Assembly (NCBI RefSeq): GCF_900182595.1
Contig: NZ_FXTN01000008.1
Location: 1-64,000, forward strand
From: Pedobacter westerhofensis
Lineage (GTDB): Bacteria > Bacteroidota > Bacteroidia > Sphingobacteriales > Sphingobacteriaceae
Length of the DNA stretch: 64,000 nt
Reading direction: 5' to 3'
Shown piece after piece: positions 63,283 through 64,000 of the stretch. How positions within the stretch are numbered: position 1 is the first letter of the stretch; each line of letters starts with the position of its first letter. The notes beneath the pieces are model-generated. The model saw only the letters and a program-made list of their open reading frames with translations. It did no database searches and was not told the origin of the DNA. A program made the translations under genes and the position numbers.

Positions 63283-64000
63283 CTAAAACTTAATCTTAAA
63301 GTGTTCTTTTACCTGTCCTTTTTTAAAGTAAACCAGGCCGATCCAGAACAGGTCTATGGTTACTGTCACATCAGGGTGGCTTTTTATTTCCTCCCACGCT
63401 TCCTTCATACCCTTGCTCCAGTAAATATCGTCGAAGATCAGCAGGGAATTTTCATGCACTTTTGGCAGGCACCATTTAAAATAGTTTAAGGTAGCATCCT
63501 TACGGTGATTACCGTCAATATAGACAAAATCAAGCTGTGTGCTCTCCTCAATTACCCTTGGCAGCAGCTCATCAAAATTGCCCACCTGTAATTCAATATT
63601 CTCCAGTTCCAGGTCCTGGAAGTTGTTGTATGCCTTTTTTGCCGTCTCAGGACAGCCTTCAATGGTTACAATATCCGCTTCTGGCGCAGCCCTGGAAAGA
63701 TAAGCCGTAGTGATGCCCAGACAAGTGCCCAGTTCCAGCAAAGTTGCGGGCTGACTGTTTTTTGCCAGACGGTAGATCAGCTGTGCAAGCCTTGGCGTTT
63801 TCAGCGCATTTTTAGCAATTTCCTTGATCTTCTTGGTACGGTTCTTATTCAGATGAGAACCCGCTCCCAGGTCTGTAACGCTAATAACCGTATCGTCATT
63901 TAAAAGTTTTTTTCGCTGCTCCTCAATACCAATATATTCAGTTTTGGAGTTAAAATCGTAAATTACCTCATCCACCAGTTTGTAAACAAAGGGAGAATGG
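63283..64000 (-). CDS. SAM-dependent O-methyltransferase-like protein, partial
   Basis: A class I methyltransferase with the SAM motif LLELGTCLGITTAYLSR near the middle, and acidic residues in VTIEGCPETAKKA and FVYIDGNHRKDATL, the last near the catalytic Asp. A GTG at 63975 could serve as start, but the frame stays open to the window edge and continues as HSPFVYKLVDEVIYDF, which looks like family sequence. The true start is therefore outside the window. Confidence 0.85.
   Translation of the reverse strand, partial: HSPFVYKLVDEVIYDFNSKTEYIGIEEQRKKLLNDDTVISVTDLGAGSHLNKNRTKKIKEIAKNALKTPRLAQLIYRLAKNSQPATLLELGTCLGITTAYLSRAAPEADIVTIEGCPETAKKAYNNFQDLELENIELQVGNFDELLPRVIEESTQLDFVYIDGNHRKDATLNYFKWCLPKVHENSLLIFDDIYWSKGMKEAWEEIKSHPDVTVTIDLFWIGLVYFKKGQVKEHFKIKF

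Noticed and set aside
1..64000. tRNA and rRNA genes
   Set aside because: No cloverleaf-like sequence or rRNA segment was seen on reading both strands, though a tRNA could be missed by eye.

Overview
The window looks like a piece of a Bacteroidota chromosome, most likely a Sphingobacteriaceae/Pedobacter-type organism. The grounds are: SusC/SusD proteins with their own FecI/FecR regulators, an alternative complex III (ActABCDEF) joined to an aa3-type oxidase, DUF6520, DUF4286 and DUF983 proteins, Bacteroidota-style promoters (TAnnTTTG), and genes without strong Shine-Dalgarno sites. No rRNA, tRNA or CRISPR array was seen.

Positions 1-7.7 kb are an accessory scrapyard. It holds the end of an IS21-type element at the left edge, a complete istA/istB pair, a metallophosphoesterase pseudogene with three in-frame stops, a broken DUF1016 (PDDEXK) nuclease gene plus a second DUF1016 fragment, and two adjacent HTH genes of unknown role. 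From 7.7 to 16.1 kb lies a self-regulated uptake locus: ECF sigma factor, FecR anti-sigma factor, TonB-dependent SusC porin, SusD lipoprotein and a TlpA-like thioredoxin protein. A strong bidirectional terminator ends it. A DUF6520 peptide gene and an AraC-type regulator follow on the other strand.

From about 18.7 to 26.4 kb is a small mobilizable integrated element. It has a MobC-like protein, a relaxase, a primase, a primase-helicase, an excisionase-like HTH protein, a tyrosine integrase, two membrane proteins of unknown role, a plausible oriT and an iteron-like TGATGA-rich region. It ends just before the core gene hemW.

From 26.5 to 41.5 kb are chromosomal genes: hemW, a fasciclin protein, two tandem JmjC/cupin-8 proteins, a VWA / MoxR-type ATPase / phosphoesterase run, an S9-peptidase-like protein with a lost active site followed by a two-component system, a TPR protein, DUF4286 and rfbC. 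A MITE-like inverted repeat separates rfbC from an OmpA-type lipoprotein.

From 42.5 to 60.5 kb is one long minus-strand respiratory block. ActABCDEF (quinol:cytochrome c reductase) and oxidase subunits II and I are read first and end in a terminator. Heme A synthase, heme O synthase, two subunit-III proteins, subunit IV, a cysteine-free Sco protein, a DUF420 protein carrying an EF-hand-like loop and several small membrane proteins follow. The right end holds a deoxyhypusine-synthase-like gene, a BamA/TamA-type barrel protein and a methyltransferase that runs out of the window.

The points most worth a second look are the S9-like pseudoenzyme beside a sensor kinase, the Sco protein without cysteines, the EF-hand-like loop in DUF420, the alternative hairpins before the ECF sigma gene, and the putative oriT/iterons of the mobilizable element.
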